Part shown: positions 46,334 through 54,845 of the stretch, in pieces | How positions within the stretch are numbered: position 1 is the first letter of the stretch | Layout of the letters: each line of letters begins with the position of its first letter | Assembly: GCA_029261715.1 (NCBI GenBank) | Contig: JAJDAT010000047.1 | Span: 114,540 to 178,539, forward strand | Direction: 5' to 3' | Length of the DNA stretch: 64,000 nt | Origin: Nitrospinia bacterium | GTDB lineage: Bacteria > Nitrospinota > Nitrospinia > Nitrospinales > JAJDAT01 | Position numbers and translations under genes: made by a program | Notes under the pieces: model-generated | The model's input: the letters and a program-made list of their open reading frames with translations, nothing else | The model's database searches: none | What the model was told of the DNA's origin: nothing

Positions 46334-47080
46334 TCAACTCGGGCTCTTAAGCGTAAAGCGATTTTCCAAATAACTCACCGCCCGAGCCATTAAGAGAGTC
46401 AAAAATAAATAGGTCAAGGCGACAAACGTATAAGTCTCAAAGTAATTAAAATTCTTGGCGGCAAATTCGTTGCCAATTCTTAATATATCCGCAATCGCTA
46501 AGACCGAGACTAGGCTGGTATCCTTAAGCATACCAAGAGTTTGAGTGCCGATAGAAGGTATTATTGTTCGCATAGCTTGCGGCAGAACAATTTTACGCAT
46601 TGCCTGTTTGTAGTTTAGTCCCAGGCTCCTTGCCGCCTCCAGTTGTTCGGGAGGGATCGCTTCGATACCAGCTCGGAAAACGTCCGCCATATAAGCGCCA
46701 TAACAAAAACCAAAGCTTAATATAGCCGCTCCAAGGGCGGGAACCTGTATGTACTCCCCAAGCGCGTAGTAAACGTAAAACAACAAAACCAATAAAGGAA
46801 TTCCGCGTAAAGCTTCGGTATAAAGCGATGCGCCAGTTACGAAAATTTTGTTTTTGGAAAGTTTTCCCAACCCAACCAATAAGCCCACGGCGATAGCCAC
46901 CGCGCTTCCAGAAAAAGTCACCAAAGCCGTATAAGCGATGCCAGAGGGAAGCACCTGGGTGAGTTTCCAGAAATAACCCGGACCTTCGGAGATTGAGTGA
47001 TAATCTCGTAAAGGCAATACTATAAGAAAAAACAAACTTCCGAAAAATAAGATGTTCCAAGCTTTGTTTTGCGCGGTCAT
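46334..47080 (-). CDS. Polar amino-acid-type ABC transporter permease
   Basis: A 248-residue inner-membrane permease of the HisM/GlnP family with about five or six helices. The EAA loop reads EQLEAARSLGLNYKQAMRKIVLPQAMR, where the ATPase docks. EALRGIPLLVLLFYVYYAL is typical for this family. It is the last gene of the run thiD-tenA-ATPase-binding protein-permease, 19 bp after the binding-protein gene. Only one permease gene is present, so a homodimer is likely. The linkage to thiD and tenA suggests a thiamine precursor rather than an amino acid as substrate. Confidence 0.9.
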   Translation of the reverse strand: MTAQNKAWNILFFGSLFFLIVLPLRDYHSISEGPGYFWKLTQVLPSGIAYTALVTFSGSAVAIAVGLLVGLGKLSKNKIFVTGASLYTEALRGIPLLVLLFYVYYALGEYIQVPALGAAILSFGFCYGAYMADVFRAGIEAIPPEQLEAARSLGLNYKQAMRKIVLPQAMRTIIPSIGTQTLGMLKDTSLVSVLAIADILRIGNEFAAKNFNYFETYTFVALTYLFLTLLMARAVSYLENRFTLKSPS

Positions 47081-47099
47081 AGTTTTATTTGGCGGTCAT

Positions 47100-47918
47100 T
47101 TAATCAGGTACGTTAGCAGCCATACCCAGGTCCCATTTTTTATGAAATTTTTCGACGGTCCCATTGGCTAACAGAGTCTTAAGCGAACGGTTAACTCGGT
47201 TTAATAAATCCGTACTGTCTTTACGAAAAACCATCCCGTAATACTCGTTCGTCATGATTTCTCCGGTCATTTTAATTTTCTCAAAAATGGCCTGATCCTT
47301 AGATTTATAATATAAAGTCCCAGAGCTTTCTCCAAGAACGGCTCCTATCTCGCCTTTGATAAGATCGGCAATAGCGTGGCCGTAAAGCTGGTAACCTTTT
47401 ATTTTTAAGTTTGGTTCTTTTTCCAGTAAAAAATAAGCCGTTGTTCCAATTTGCGCCCCAACGGTTAAATTTTTTGTTTTAGCGTCAGCAATACCAGCGA
47501 TCCCTTCCGCATCTTTGCGAACAACTAGGGCCAATCCGCTTTTAAGGTAGGGAAGGCTAAAAGCCATTTTTTCTTTTCTTTCTTCTAAAATAGTGACAGA
47601 GCTAATCACGGCATCGAATTTTTTAGTGATCAATCCGCCAAACAAACCAGCCCACTCAACATTAATCAATTCGATGTTCAAGTTAGCTTCCTTTGCCAAT
47701 GCCATCGCCAACTCGGGTTCAAACCCTTCAAGCTTTTTATTTTCGCCAACAAAAGACATTGGCGGCAATGTGGCGTCGGTTGCGATAACTATTTTATGAG
47801 CGTTATCAGTCGATTCAGTTTTGGAACCGCAGCCGCTCAATACAGAAATTGTTTGAATCAAAATCAGCGTAAACAGAAAATGTATGAGGAAAGGCCTAAA
47901 AGAACAATTAAGTCGCAA
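47100..47918 (-). CDS. Family 3 extracellular solute-binding lipoprotein
   Basis: A 272-residue binding protein with a lipobox (ISVLSGCGSK, Cys at about residue 30). It is therefore a lipoprotein tethered to a membrane, probably on the periplasmic side. The SBP_bac_3 core is clear: KIVIATDATLPPMSFVGENKKLEGFEPELAMALAKEA, FDAVISSVTILEERKEKMAFS and GAQIGTTAYFLLE, ending FHKKWDLG. The family usually binds amino acids; the Arg that pairs with the ligand carboxylate (normally in an SSxxxTxxR motif) is replaced by Glu-Glu-Arg spacing here (VTILEERKE), so specificity is open. The start overlaps the ATPase gene by 11 bp. Confidence 0.88.
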   Translation of the reverse strand: MRLNCSFRPFLIHFLFTLILIQTISVLSGCGSKTESTDNAHKIVIATDATLPPMSFVGENKKLEGFEPELAMALAKEANLNIELINVEWAGLFGGLITKKFDAVISSVTILEERKEKMAFSLPYLKSGLALVVRKDAEGIAGIADAKTKNLTVGAQIGTTAYFLLEKEPNLKIKGYQLYGHAIADLIKGEIGAVLGESSGTLYYKSKDQAIFEKIKMTGEIMTNEYYGMVFRKDSTDLLNRVNRSLKTLLANGTVEKFHKKWDLGMAANVPD

Positions 47919-49023
47919 GAGATTTGCCTTTTATTAAAGGATCGGAGGGCATCATAAAAATTTGACGGCTATCGAGTAAAACGCTGATCTTGCTACCGGA
48001 TCGAGAATTTAAGAAGCTTTCATTGGTTTGATTATTGTTAATCAACACTGAAAAAGATTCCCCATTTTTTAAAGCGACTTCGTAACGACTGGCGCTTCCC
48101 AGGAAAATTTTTTTGAGTAAGATACCTCCAAATTCATTGGAGGCTCCTCCCGACATTTCTTTAAGCGATAGTAAAATACATTCAGGGCGAATATACAAAT
48201 CGACGGGAGTATTCCTCTCCCATTCCCTATCCGTTTCGCAAACTAATGTTCCAATATAGTCAACAACAACCCAAACGCGATTCCCCGTTTGTTGATCGAC
48301 GATTCCTTCTAATCGATTAACGTCGCCTAAAAACTCGGCAATATAACGCGAGTTTGGCGATTGGTACAATTCACTGGGAGTTCCAATTTGTAGGAGTTTC
48401 CCCTTTTTTAAAATGCCAATTCTATGCGAAAGACTCAAAGCCTCTTCTTGATCGTGAGTCACAAAAAGAAAAGTAATGCCAAACGATCTTTGCGCTTCCG
48501 CCATTTCCTCTCGTAAGCTGGATCGTAAACCGGGGTCCAAAGCTGAAAAAGGTTCGTCTAAAAGTAATACTTTAGGTCGATTGATGATGGCGCGCGCAAT
48601 AGCGACTCGTTGCTTTTCGCCACCACTTATGTCTTGCGGTCGAGCGTACTTTAGTTCCTTCAATCGAAGAGTGTCTAATAAGTTGTCGATAAAATATTCG
48701 ATTTCCCCTTCCGGAACGCTACGAACGCGCGGACCTACTGCGATATTATCGTAAACCGAGAGGTGGCCAAATAATGCATAGTTTTGAAAAATGAAACCCA
48801 CCGGGCGTTTTTCGACCGGAGTGGAAGTCATATCCTTTCCCTCGATAAAAACCTTCCCCAGGTCCGGAGTTTCAAAACCCGCGATCATTCTTAATAGAGT
48901 GGTTTTGCCGCAACCGCTTTCCCCCAACAAAGTGAAAATTTCTTTGTCAGAAATTTCTAGAGAGAGGTAGTCGATTACCGGTTTGTCGCCAAAAGATTTT
49001 GATATGTTTTCTAGAACGAGCAT
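47908..49023 (-). CDS. ABC transporter ATP-binding protein with C-terminal TOBE-like domain
   Basis: A 371-residue ATPase of the PotA/CysA/FbpC type. It has Walker A GESGCGKTTLL, Q-loop FIFQNYALFGHLSVYDN, signature ISGGEKQRVAIARAI, Walker B VLLLDEPFSALDPGLR and H-loop FVTHDQEEALSLSHR. The 130-residue C-terminal extension (LYIRPECILLSL) is TOBE-like. ATPases paired with HisM-type permeases are normally short (about 240 residues, GlnQ type), so this is an unusual combination. It lies between tenA and the binding-protein gene in the same operon. Confidence 0.9.
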   Translation of the reverse strand: MLVLENISKSFGDKPVIDYLSLEISDKEIFTLLGESGCGKTTLLRMIAGFETPDLGKVFIEGKDMTSTPVEKRPVGFIFQNYALFGHLSVYDNIAVGPRVRSVPEGEIEYFIDNLLDTLRLKELKYARPQDISGGEKQRVAIARAIINRPKVLLLDEPFSALDPGLRSSLREEMAEAQRSFGITFLFVTHDQEEALSLSHRIGILKKGKLLQIGTPSELYQSPNSRYIAEFLGDVNRLEGIVDQQTGNRVWVVVDYIGTLVCETDREWERNTPVDLYIRPECILLSLKEMSGGASNEFGGILLKKIFLGSASRYEVALKNGESFSVLINNNQTNESFLNSRSGSKISVLLDSRQIFMMPSDPLIKGKSLAT

Positions 49024-49106
49024 TTTATCTTAAAGGTAATTGTCCATTTGGTATTTACTTTTTTCTACGGCGAAGCCGAAGGATCTTTGCGGTAAAAGTT
49101 TTTTAG

Positions 49107-49757
49107 TTAATGCTCCCAGGTTTTCATATTGTAGGCCCCGTCCCAAAACATCCATTCTAAATTAGTGGAATGAACAAAAACCTGGATCATCGATTTTCGA
49201 ATCTCAGGAGAAACAATTTGAGAGGACCGATCCGTTAAGTCGATCATGTCTTGAACGACTTTATAAAACTTGTCTCCAGAATAAGTGTCTACCCATTTTT
49301 GATAAGGATTTTTTGCGGCGGAATTTTTGTGAATATGAAGTCCGACTTCACGATAAATCCAGAAGCATGGAAGCAAAGCGGCTAATCCTTCTTCGTAGGT
49401 TTTATGATTGACCGAGTTCATTAAGAAATTGGTGTACCCAAAACAATTTGGTTGTTCAGGAAGGTCAGGTTGAATTCCAAAATGTTCAAAATAAAATTCA
49501 TGTAACCCGCGTTCGGCAATGATGGCGCCTTTTGAAAAATCAAGCAGCAGGACCAGATCGTCCGGATTAGGAGCCTTCGAAGCCGCAATGGCAAGCGCTC
49601 TTGCAAACTCAACCAAATAAAGAGAATCCTGTTTCATATAAAATTGAAACTTCTCTTTGGCCAGAGTCCCGTTAGCCAACTCCTGATTGAAAGGATGTTC
49701 AATGATGGTTTTATATTTATTCTCGATCGTTTTCCAGGCTTCTTCAGAAAATGACAT
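49107..49757 (-). CDS. tenA: Aminopyrimidine aminohydrolase/thiaminase II
   Basis: Hydrolyses thiamine breakdown products, chiefly 4-amino-5-aminomethyl-2-methylpyrimidine to HMP, for salvage. Counting from the chosen ATG (216 residues), all catalytic positions of Bacillus subtilis TenA appear with an offset of four or less: Asp44 (YMKQDSLYLVEFARAL), Cys131 and Tyr135 (LLPCFWIYREVG), Tyr159 and Glu201 (TNLEWMFWDGAY). It is thus the cysteine-containing TenA_C class. A TTG seven codons upstream (49778) would overlap thiD. It sits between thiD and the ABC genes, on the same strand. Confidence 0.93.
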   Translation of the reverse strand: MSFSEEAWKTIENKYKTIIEHPFNQELANGTLAKEKFQFYMKQDSLYLVEFARALAIAASKAPNPDDLVLLLDFSKGAIIAERGLHEFYFEHFGIQPDLPEQPNCFGYTNFLMNSVNHKTYEEGLAALLPCFWIYREVGLHIHKNSAAKNPYQKWVDTYSGDKFYKVVQDMIDLTDRSSQIVSPEIRKSMIQVFVHSTNLEWMFWDGAYNMKTWEH

Positions 49758-49765
49758 AGTGTTGT

Positions 49766-50605
49766 TCACCACTTCCAAAATTTGTAAAAGTGCATAATAG
49801 GACCGTTGCCGTTCCCTAATTTAAACTGAGAACCGGCGGTAATAGCGCCGGTAATAAATTCGCGACTCAATTTGATTGCATGTTCAATCGTGTTTCCTAA
49901 AGCTAAGAAAGAAGCTATAGCCGCGGAAAAAGAACAACCCGCGCCGTGTAAATTATTAGTATCCACTCGTTTGCAATGCAATTGAACGGCGACCCCAATG
50001 CGTTCCGTTTTTTTTATAAACAACCAATCGTCCGACACATTATCTTTTAAATGACCTCCCTTTACCACGACAGCTTGCGGTCCCAGATCGCACAAATCTT
50101 TAGCGGCTTGCGCTAAGTCTTTGGAAGAATCCAATCGACGATCCAATAATATTTCAGCTTCAGGAATATTAGGAGTCAGGACGGTTGCAAGCGGAATCAA
50201 TTCTTCTTTTAGGGCGGAAATCGCTTCGTCACGCAACAGCTTGTCGCCGCTTTTCGCAAACATGACAGGGTCGACTACTAAGCTAGAGACGCCACGATTT
50301 TTTAATAGCTGAGCGGTTTTTTGTATAACCTCCGGACGATGGAGCATACCTGTTTTGACGGCGTCCACGCCGATATCGTCAAAAACCGCGTTTATTTGAT
50401 CGATAATGAAATTGGTTGGAACGTCGTGAATTCCCGAAACGCCAACGGTATTTTGAGCAGTCAATGCCGAAATTGCCGACATGCCATAGCAACCCAAGGC
50501 GGAAAACGTTTTTAAGTCTGCCTGAATACCTGCTCCGCCACCACTATCAGATCCGGCGATCGTTAAAACCCTTGTGTATTCTTTTTTGTTGACGTCATTC
50601 ATCAT
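49766..50605 (-). CDS. thiD: Hydroxymethylpyrimidine/phosphomethylpyrimidine kinase
   Basis: Phosphorylates HMP to HMP-pyrophosphate for thiamine synthesis. The 279 residues have the canonical substrate loop TIAGSDSGGGAGIQADLKTFSALG, VVDPVMFAKSG, LTPNIPEAEIL, VVVKGGH and the anion hole HGAGCSFSAAI. It is the first gene of thiD-tenA-ABC, so HMP released by TenA would be phosphorylated by its neighbour. It complements the ThiD-ThiN fusion at 29.5 kb. I see no TPP riboswitch in the 185 bp before it (no CTGAGA or ACC-x-GAA-type pairing on this strand). Confidence 0.95.
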   Translation of the reverse strand: MMNDVNKKEYTRVLTIAGSDSGGGAGIQADLKTFSALGCYGMSAISALTAQNTVGVSGIHDVPTNFIIDQINAVFDDIGVDAVKTGMLHRPEVIQKTAQLLKNRGVSSLVVDPVMFAKSGDKLLRDEAISALKEELIPLATVLTPNIPEAEILLDRRLDSSKDLAQAAKDLCDLGPQAVVVKGGHLKDNVSDDWLFIKKTERIGVAVQLHCKRVDTNNLHGAGCSFSAAIASFLALGNTIEHAIKLSREFITGAITAGSQFKLGNGNGPIMHFYKFWKW

Positions 50606-50790
50606 CGAATAGTAACTAAAAATTCAGCCGAAACCAACTACTGAAAAATTGTTCATTGAATATCTAGAAAGAGAGCTGATTTTTTCTTGAAAAACCTCAT
50701 TTCGCTTCCGGCAAAAATCGATTAAAATACCGCCTTTACTTCACGACTAAAATTAGTCTAAATGGTAACTCTTACATAAGCGAAAAATAA

Positions 50791-52053
50791 ATGAACGTAT
50801 TGGTTGTTGGGGGCGGTGGAAGAGAGCACGCGCTTGTCTGGAAAATCTGTCAAAGTCCTTTGGTTGAGAAAGTTTATTGCGCCCCAGGTAACGCCGGTAC
50901 CGCAAGCGTCGCAGAAAATGTTTCGATTGGAGCAGATAAAATCGATGAGCTGATTCAATTTGCGCAAGAAAATAACGTTGAATTGACTGTTGTTGGTCCC
51001 GAACAACCGCTGGTACTGGGAATCGTTGACGCGTTTGAAGCCAAAGGGCTACGTGCGTTCGGTCCTTCCGCTAAAGCTGCACAATTGGAAGGAAGCAAAG
51101 CTTTCTCGAAAGATTTGATGAAGAAGTATGAAATTCCTACCGCTGATTACCAAGTGTTTGATTCAGTCGAAGAAGCAAAAAACTATATTGATAGAGTTGG
51201 GCCCGTCGCCGTAAAAGCTGATGGTTTAGCCGCAGGTAAAGGTGTTTCGATTTGCATGGATAGTGAGTCCGCAAAAAAAGCTGTGGACGAGATCATGGAG
51301 CAAAAGGCGTTTGGTGATGCCGGAGCGAAGATCGTTATCGAAGAGTTTTTGGTGGGAGAAGAGTTGTCGCTTTTAGCGTTTACAGACGGTAAAACGGTTT
51401 TGCCATTAGATTCCGCGCAGGACCATAAACAGGCTTACGATGGTGATAAAGGGCCAAATACTGGCGGCATGGGCGCGTTTTCTCCCGCTCCAATATTTAC
51501 GCCTGAGTTGAAGGAACAGGTGATGAACGAAGTCATGATTCCTGCCGTTCGCGGAATGGAATCCGACGGTATCGTTTATAAAGGATTGCTCTATGCTGGT
51601 TTGATGTTGACCGACAAAGGACCCAAAACTCTGGAGTTCAACGCGCGCTTTGGTGATCCGGAAACACAACCACTGCTTATGCGGATGAAAAACGACATCG
51701 TTCCCATCTTTCAAGCTTGTATCGACGGAACTTTGGCGAAACACACTTTGGACTGGGATTCAAAAACCGCTGTTTGCGTGGTGATGGCTGCGAAGGGGTA
51801 TCCTGGTTTTTATGGAAAAGGGATGGAAATAAGTGGACTCAAAGAAGCTGAAGAAACGGGCGCGGTAGTTTTTCATGCTGGCACTCGGTCCAATGGCGAG
51901 AAAGTTGAAACCTCGGGCGGCAGAGTATTGGGTATTACTGCTTTAGGCGATACGATGGATAGTGCGTTATCTTGTTCTTACTCTGCGGTTGAGAAGATTA
52001 GTTGGGATGGTATTCATTACCGTAAAGATATTGGCAGACGTGGAGCGCTTTAA
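50791..52053 (+). CDS. purD: Phosphoribosylamine-glycine ligase
   Basis: The second enzyme of purine synthesis: joins glycine to phosphoribosylamine with ATP. The 420 residues match the usual length. It has MNVLVVGGGGREHALVWKI, VTVVGPEQPLVLGIVDAF, ATP-grasp elements VAVKADGLAAGKGVSI and IVIEEFLVGEELSLLAFTDG, HKQAYDGDKGPNTGGMGAFSPAP and FNARFGDPETQPLL. It is divergent from thiD, with the promoter region between them. It ends beside a dispersed repeat. Confidence 0.97.
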   Translation: MNVLVVGGGGREHALVWKICQSPLVEKVYCAPGNAGTASVAENVSIGADKIDELIQFAQENNVELTVVGPEQPLVLGIVDAFEAKGLRAFGPSAKAAQLEGSKAFSKDLMKKYEIPTADYQVFDSVEEAKNYIDRVGPVAVKADGLAAGKGVSICMDSESAKKAVDEIMEQKAFGDAGAKIVIEEFLVGEELSLLAFTDGKTVLPLDSAQDHKQAYDGDKGPNTGGMGAFSPAPIFTPELKEQVMNEVMIPAVRGMESDGIVYKGLLYAGLMLTDKGPKTLEFNARFGDPETQPLLMRMKNDIVPIFQACIDGTLAKHTLDWDSKTAVCVVMAAKGYPGFYGKGMEISGLKEAEETGAVVFHAGTRSNGEKVETSGGRVLGITALGDTMDSALSCSYSAVEKISWDGIHYRKDIGRRGAL

Positions 52054-52061
52054 AAGCTTTT

Positions 52062-52106
52062 AACTCTTTGCTTTCTTTGCGTCCTCTGCGCTTTCTGCGG
52101 TTCAAT
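52062..52106. repeat. Dispersed CTTTGCG-type intergenic repeat, copy 2
   Basis: Nearly the same as the 46262 copy: CTTTGCTTTCTTTGCGTCCT then CTGCGCTTTCTGCGGTTCAAT. It again lies between the ends of two convergent genes, 8 bp after purD. Confidence 0.7.
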
Positions 52107-52114
52107 GCTTTTTT

Positions 52115-52501
52115 TTAATCGTACTGCGCGCCTTTTTCTTTAGGCACTTCTGCCATTTGCTTGCCGAATATCCAATTGGCTAACTTAATCGATCCCCAGG
52201 TGATTCCAATAATAGTTCCAAGTCCGATCGCTGCCCAAAGGCCGACATTACCGGATTCGGACATTCCTCTAAAAAAAATAAATACTCCTACCGGAAGCGA
52301 CATGATGGACCCAAATATGACCAGCATCATGGCGGTACGCGCAAAATACTTTGGACGAACGTCGATTTGCATTTCTGGCAGGTACTTCTGGTTTTCAGGC
52401 AGAGCTAAATCTAATAGCTCGACGTTGCCGCCGCCAAAGCAGTTTGGACAGTGTTGTCCGCCCCAAAAAGCGTTTCTACAATTGATACAAAACTTTTGCA
52501 T
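52115..52501 (-). CDS. Zinc-ribbon membrane protein of unknown function
   Basis: A 128-residue protein. Cys5/Cys8 and Cys18/Cys21 (FCINCRNAFWGGQHCPNC) form a likely N-terminal zinc ribbon on the cytoplasmic side. Two membrane helices follow (about 56-75 and 87-107), and the tail is charged. It is a stand-alone gene, convergent with purD. The family is not recognised. Confidence 0.68.
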   Translation of the reverse strand: MQKFCINCRNAFWGGQHCPNCFGGGNVELLDLALPENQKYLPEMQIDVRPKYFARTAMMLVIFGSIMSLPVGVFIFFRGMSESGNVGLWAAIGLGTIIGITWGSIKLANWIFGKQMAEVPKEKGAQYD

Positions 52502-52623
52502 TTTTGCCCTAATTTAAAGTTCATTTGATTAAAAATCATACTATCCTAAGGATGGCAATGAGTCAACAGAGCCACATTGCCGCAATTTGTTAAGAACTTT
52601 CTAAAGAAGTTGGAAAATAAAAT

Positions 52624-53412
52624 ATGGAAGAAAATCAAATGATTGTTGTGACACACGGCGGAGCGGGTTCCAAAAACGAATACGCAGATGGCACACTAGT
52701 TGCCGCTGAAAGAGGGATGGATTCGTTAAGAGTCGGGGAATCTGTTTTAGATTCTGTTTGCTTTGCTGTTGAAGTATTGGAAGACGACTCTCGATATAAC
52801 GCGGGCGTTGGATCGGCAAAAAGATCTGATGGTTCGATCATTATGGACGCCGCCTGTATGGATAGCGCCAACCAGTTTGGGGCTATTGCCGGTATGGAAG
52901 GATTTAAAAACCCTATTTGGGTTGCGCGAAAAGTTTGTGGTGAAGAATTTAGATTATTAGCCGGAGATGGGGCCGGTCAATTTGCTAAAGAGCATGGTTT
53001 TGAACCGTTGCAAGCCGATGAACATCGACCAGCAGATTCAGGTACCTCGGATACGGTAGGGGCGGTCGCTTTTGACGGAGAAAAATTTTCCGCGTCGTTG
53101 AGTACCGGAGGTACTGGGAAATCTCATCCAGGAAGAATAGGAGATGTTCCACTAATTGGTTGCGGTTTATATGCAGGACCTTATGGCGCAGTTGCGGCGA
53201 CGGGACACGGAGAATCAATCGCCATGAATTTGACGGCTTATCGATCTTACGAAATGTTAAAGCGGGGGACGAAGCCACAGATTGTTTTGAAAACTGTTTT
53301 AGGATGGTTTGACGATGCTGTGGATATTGGTCTGATATTAGTGAGTCGAAAAGGACATGCAGGGGGATCAAACCGAACAATGGCCTGGAGTGTCGCTACT
53401 GGAGAAAAGTAA
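52624..53412 (+). CDS. Isoaspartyl peptidase/L-asparaginase family Ntn-hydrolase, short form
   Basis: A plant-type asparaginase-like enzyme (IaaA family) that removes beta-aspartyl residues. The precursor is normally cleaved before a catalytic Thr; here the expected nucleophile is Thr144 in SGTSDTVGAVAFDG. IVVTHGGAG at the N-terminus, NAGVGSAKRSDGSIIMDAACMD, STGGTGKSHPGRIGDVPLIGCGLYA and VAATGHGE all match. At 262 residues it is shorter than typical enzymes (about 300-320), missing part of the linker and of the C-terminus. Its stop is 2 bp from the convergent SYLF gene. Confidence 0.88.
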   Translation: MEENQMIVVTHGGAGSKNEYADGTLVAAERGMDSLRVGESVLDSVCFAVEVLEDDSRYNAGVGSAKRSDGSIIMDAACMDSANQFGAIAGMEGFKNPIWVARKVCGEEFRLLAGDGAGQFAKEHGFEPLQADEHRPADSGTSDTVGAVAFDGEKFSASLSTGGTGKSHPGRIGDVPLIGCGLYAGPYGAVAATGHGESIAMNLTAYRSYEMLKRGTKPQIVLKTVLGWFDDAVDIGLILVSRKGHAGGSNRTMAWSVATGEK

Positions 53413-53414
53413 AG

Positions 53415-54134
53415 TTAGCTTTTGGGTTTTTTAGTTTTAGGAGCGATCTTATCCATGTTTTTAGAAAAACTAATAGCGGCCTTTGGAGGGGTGACTCCTC
53501 TATTTAACAAAATAGTTCCATGCGAGACGGGCCGATTGTATAAAACTTCATTAGCGTCCGCGTCGGGTCGTACGACAGTTCCTTTCCAGGAAAAACCGGC
53601 AAATAAGCCTTGGAGGGAAGTATAGACGTAGATATCTTTTTTATTTAATATATCACGCAGATTAAGGCCTCTTGAAACCCCTACAGGTCCTAGAGCAATT
53701 TCGGGTCCAGTTCCCAAATCAAATTTAGATTTGAACAAGCCTTTCACTGCTTTATTAGACATCATCAGCAACACAACTTCGGCTTTTTGAATTCCAGCTT
53801 GTATTCCCCAACTGGCTTGGACCGAACGAATAAAAGCCGGAGGTCCCCATTTTCCCGTGTCTGGGTTTCGAACTGAAGCTACCCCGTTGCCATAGCGCCC
53901 ACCGGCAATAAAAGCGGCTTTCACTAAATCAGGAAAAATGACGACGCCTTTTGCGTAAGGCAAGAGCGTGCGGAAAAATCGATCTTTTTTATTGGCGAAG
54001 AGTCCTTCTAAAACGTCTTCCGAGTTTCGTAGTAATTCTCTTTGTTCAAACGGGTCGCCATTTTGTGAGCTTGTAGTTGCGCACCCGGCGAACAGTATCA
54101 GCGAGAATAGAATGAGAGTAGAAATTCGAAACAT
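53415..54134 (-). CDS. SYLF-domain (Ysc84-type) lipoprotein
   Basis: A 239-residue exported lipoprotein: signal peptide with lipobox ILFAGCATT (Cys18). The SYLF lipid-binding domain reads LLPYAKGVVIFPDLVKAAFIAGGRYGNGVASVR, then PPAFIRSVQASWGIQAGIQKAEVVLLMM and TGPEIALGPVGVSRG, and ends FAGFSWKGTVVRPDADANEVLY. SYLF domains bind phosphoinositides or other lipids; bacterial versions occur in the envelope with unclear roles. It stands alone. Confidence 0.87.
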   Translation of the reverse strand: MFRISTLILFSLILFAGCATTSSQNGDPFEQRELLRNSEDVLEGLFANKKDRFFRTLLPYAKGVVIFPDLVKAAFIAGGRYGNGVASVRNPDTGKWGPPAFIRSVQASWGIQAGIQKAEVVLLMMSNKAVKGLFKSKFDLGTGPEIALGPVGVSRGLNLRDILNKKDIYVYTSLQGLFAGFSWKGTVVRPDADANEVLYNRPVSHGTILLNRGVTPPKAAISFSKNMDKIAPKTKKPKS

Positions 54135-54172
54135 ATTTAATAGCCTGGGAAAATATTTATAGAACGGATTGC

Positions 54173-54197
54173 CATCTTTGCGTTCTTAGCGACTTGT
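54173..54197. repeat. Dispersed CTTTGCG-type intergenic repeat, degenerate copy 3
   Basis: CATCTTTGCGTTCTTAGCGA resembles the core of copies 1 and 2. It lies in the spacer between the divergent SYLF and GyrI-like genes. An even weaker trace (GGATCTTTGCGGTAAAAG) occurs near 49081. Confidence 0.4.
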
Positions 54198-54327
54198 ATT
54201 TTTTTAGAAATAGAATTTACGTAGTTGAATTTTACTTGGAAACATTATAGAAATCCAATGAATGTAAGAAAATAAATTTTGGTTATTATGAATCGTGTGT
54301 CCCACCATCTAGCGAGGTACCTTTGAA

Positions 54328-54798
54328 ATGCATTTTGTAGAAAAACAAATGGACCGAATAGTTATTTCAGGAATCAATACGCGTACCTCGAATGAGCAAG
54401 AAGATAGTCCAGAAACAGAGCAGTTACCGAACTTGTGGAGACGATTTTATGAGGAGGAATTGCCAAAGATAATTCCCAACCAAACTGCAAACTTTGCAGT
54501 TTACGGGGTTTATTCTGGATTTGATAAGGGAGCTGGAGGCGATTTCACCGCCACCGTTGGCGTCGAGATTCGCAGTGATTTAAAAGAAAATATGGCGTTT
54601 CCGGTAGTCGTTATAGAAGGTGGACGATATCTTGAATTTAACGTGAAAGGTCCTATGCCGGATTCGGTCTTAAATAAATGGAAGGAGATCTGGGATTTTT
54701 TTGCCAAGACCACTGATTATCAACGAGCCTATACAGCCGATTTTGATGTTTATAAGGCGCAAGATGAAGTTGATATATATGTTTCTATTCAGGATTGA
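54328..54798 (+). CDS. GyrI-like/AraC-effector-binding-domain protein
   Basis: A 156-residue stand-alone small-molecule-binding domain. It begins MHFVEKQMDRIVISGINTRTS and has the SOUL/GyrI-like elements FAVYGVYSGFDKGAGGDFTATVGVEI and GGRYLEFNVKGPMPDSV. The C-terminal part is WDFFAKTTDYQRAYTADFDVYK, ending EVDIYVSIQD. No DNA-binding domain is attached. Such proteins act in other bacteria as gyrase inhibitors, regulators or hydrolases; no specific role can be given here. Confidence 0.82.
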   Translation: MHFVEKQMDRIVISGINTRTSNEQEDSPETEQLPNLWRRFYEEELPKIIPNQTANFAVYGVYSGFDKGAGGDFTATVGVEIRSDLKENMAFPVVVIEGGRYLEFNVKGPMPDSVLNKWKEIWDFFAKTTDYQRAYTADFDVYKAQDEVDIYVSIQD

Positions 54799-54845
54799 TT
54801 TATTATTTGTCCAGCGTTTTTAAGTTATGTTGTCCAGCAAAAAAA

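Noticed and set aside
50606..50790. Possible TPP riboswitch before thiD
   Set aside because: Neither strand shows the conserved CTGAGA or the ACC-x-GAA-type core, so no riboswitch can be supported.
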